A DNA stretch of 64,000 nt from JACCZX01 sp963710675 (GTDB lineage Bacteria > Pseudomonadota > Gammaproteobacteria > Burkholderiales > Burkholderiaceae_F). Positions 63,520 to 64,000 of the stretch are shown piece by piece. The notes under the pieces were generated by a model. The model was not told where the DNA came from and did no database searches. It saw only the letters and a program-made list of their open reading frames with translations. The position numbers were made by a program, and so were the translations under genes. The DNA lies in assembly GCA_963710675.1 (NCBI GenBank), contig CAVQBE010000019.1:124001-188000 (forward strand). Reading direction: 5' to 3'. How positions within the stretch are numbered: position 1 is the first letter of the stretch; the number at the start of each line of letters is the position of its first letter.

Positions 63520-64000
63520 CTAGAAGCATGAATACATACGGCCGGGGTTGAAAATTGCCGCCGGATCGAATTCCTTTTTCAATCGCTGATGGATCTGCGC
63601 AAGAGCGGGTGCGAGCGGATGAAAGACATCGTTGCGATCGTGCTGGCGAAATGCGGTTGCGTGTCCACCCGCGGCTTGTGCTTTCGCGCGAATGTCGGCA
63701 GCGGGTGCGGCTGACCAGATCCAGCGCTGCGCGCCGCGCCATTCGATCAGAGTCGCGACCGAGATCCAATGGCATCGTCGTGGGTGGCACCGAAAGTCTC
63801 CACAACGTTGCGGCAGAGTCTGGCTTGGAAGAAGCCATGCGTTTGCTCGCGAAGCGTCATCCAGAACGCAGCGCCATCTGAGACCACATCGCCACCGAGC
63901 TTTTGCTGCGCGGCACGCACACCCGCAGCCGCCCCCGATAAACGCACCGTCAGTGCACCGTCAACCCACGCCGTTGCAGAAATCGGCCAGGGCTGTCCGG
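63520..64000 (-). pseudogene. glcE: Glycolate oxidase FAD-binding subunit GlcE (partial, frameshifted as read)
   Basis: C-terminal part of the GlcE subunit of glycolate oxidase; the N-terminus lies outside the window. Readable pieces are ALTVRLSGAAAGVRAAQQKL, AFWMTLREQTHGFFQ, then in other frames TLIEWRGAQRWIWSAAPAAD and KKEFDPAAIFNPGRMYSCF, the typical GlcE ending. Shifts near 63830 and 63755 separate them. The stop abuts the glcF start; glcD is expected upstream outside the window. Confidence 0.78.

Noticed and set aside
1..64000. tRNA, rRNA, CRISPR array, insertion sequence or prophage genes
   Set aside because: None could be recognised; intergenic spaces are short, no tandem direct repeats with spacers occur, and no transposase or integrase motif was seen.

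Overview
The window looks like chromosome of a betaproteobacterium, most likely Burkholderiales. The evidence is the gene content and order: leuS-lptE-holA-proA, BPSS1780-thrB-DUF2782-LOG opposite polA, xseB-ispA-dxs, recG-oxyR-dps, yggS-proC opposite pilT-pilU, and a Gram-negative trimeric porin. The sequence is GC-rich. I saw no rRNA, tRNA, CRISPR array or insertion sequence. About a dozen genes need one or more one-base corrections to read through, mostly at homopolymers or GC runs and most densely at the two ends of the window. This pattern fits uncorrected sequencing or assembly indels better than real gene decay, so frameshifted genes are annotated as single loci.

Region by region: 1-7 kb is an aromatic-acid (quinate/shikimate-type) uptake and catabolism island: TRAP transporter dctPQM, an IclR/PcaR-type regulator, a porin, a VOC (HPPD-like) protein and a dehydroshikimate-dehydratase-like TIM barrel. 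The same palindrome lies before dctP and between the regulator and the porin. At 7-10 kb is a gene-poor stretch, then three small accessory genes (DUF937-like protein, exported aldo-keto reductase, DUF6064). At 10.1-15.1 kb is a chromate/oxyanion stress cluster: chrB-chrA-rhodanese-ChrB C-domain-FEN-like exonuclease, divergent from a superoxide dismutase-rhodanese fusion. At 15.1-24.7 kb are an oxaloacetate decarboxylase, an acetyltransferase, a TonB receptor-YfiR-CHASE8 hybrid kinase set, a PAS-GGDEF-EAL protein and a lone UgpB-type binding protein.

From 24.8 to 64 kb the content is mostly housekeeping: ubiA, proC, yggS, pilT/pilU, CBS protein, glutathione peroxidase, rlmL, hemJ, proA, holA, lptE, leuS, a UvrD-family helicase, thrB, polA, a ZIP transporter, sseA, xseB-ispA-dxs, yajQ, murB, ridA, recG, oxyR, dps and the start of a glycolate oxidase operon (glcE, glcF).

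The most striking feature is a 354-residue intein inside the UvrD-family helicase, placed exactly in motif III (GDDDQ/SIYAFRGA), with complete splicing residues and a central domain in which I see no LAGLIDADG motif. Second-rank points are a PolA whose 3'-5' exonuclease metal ligands are mostly replaced, a YfiR-type signalling set in which the CHASE8-HAMP sensor drives a hybrid kinase instead of a diguanylate cyclase, a divergent chrB/SOD promoter with a palindrome inside its spacer, and the repeated IclR-type palindrome.
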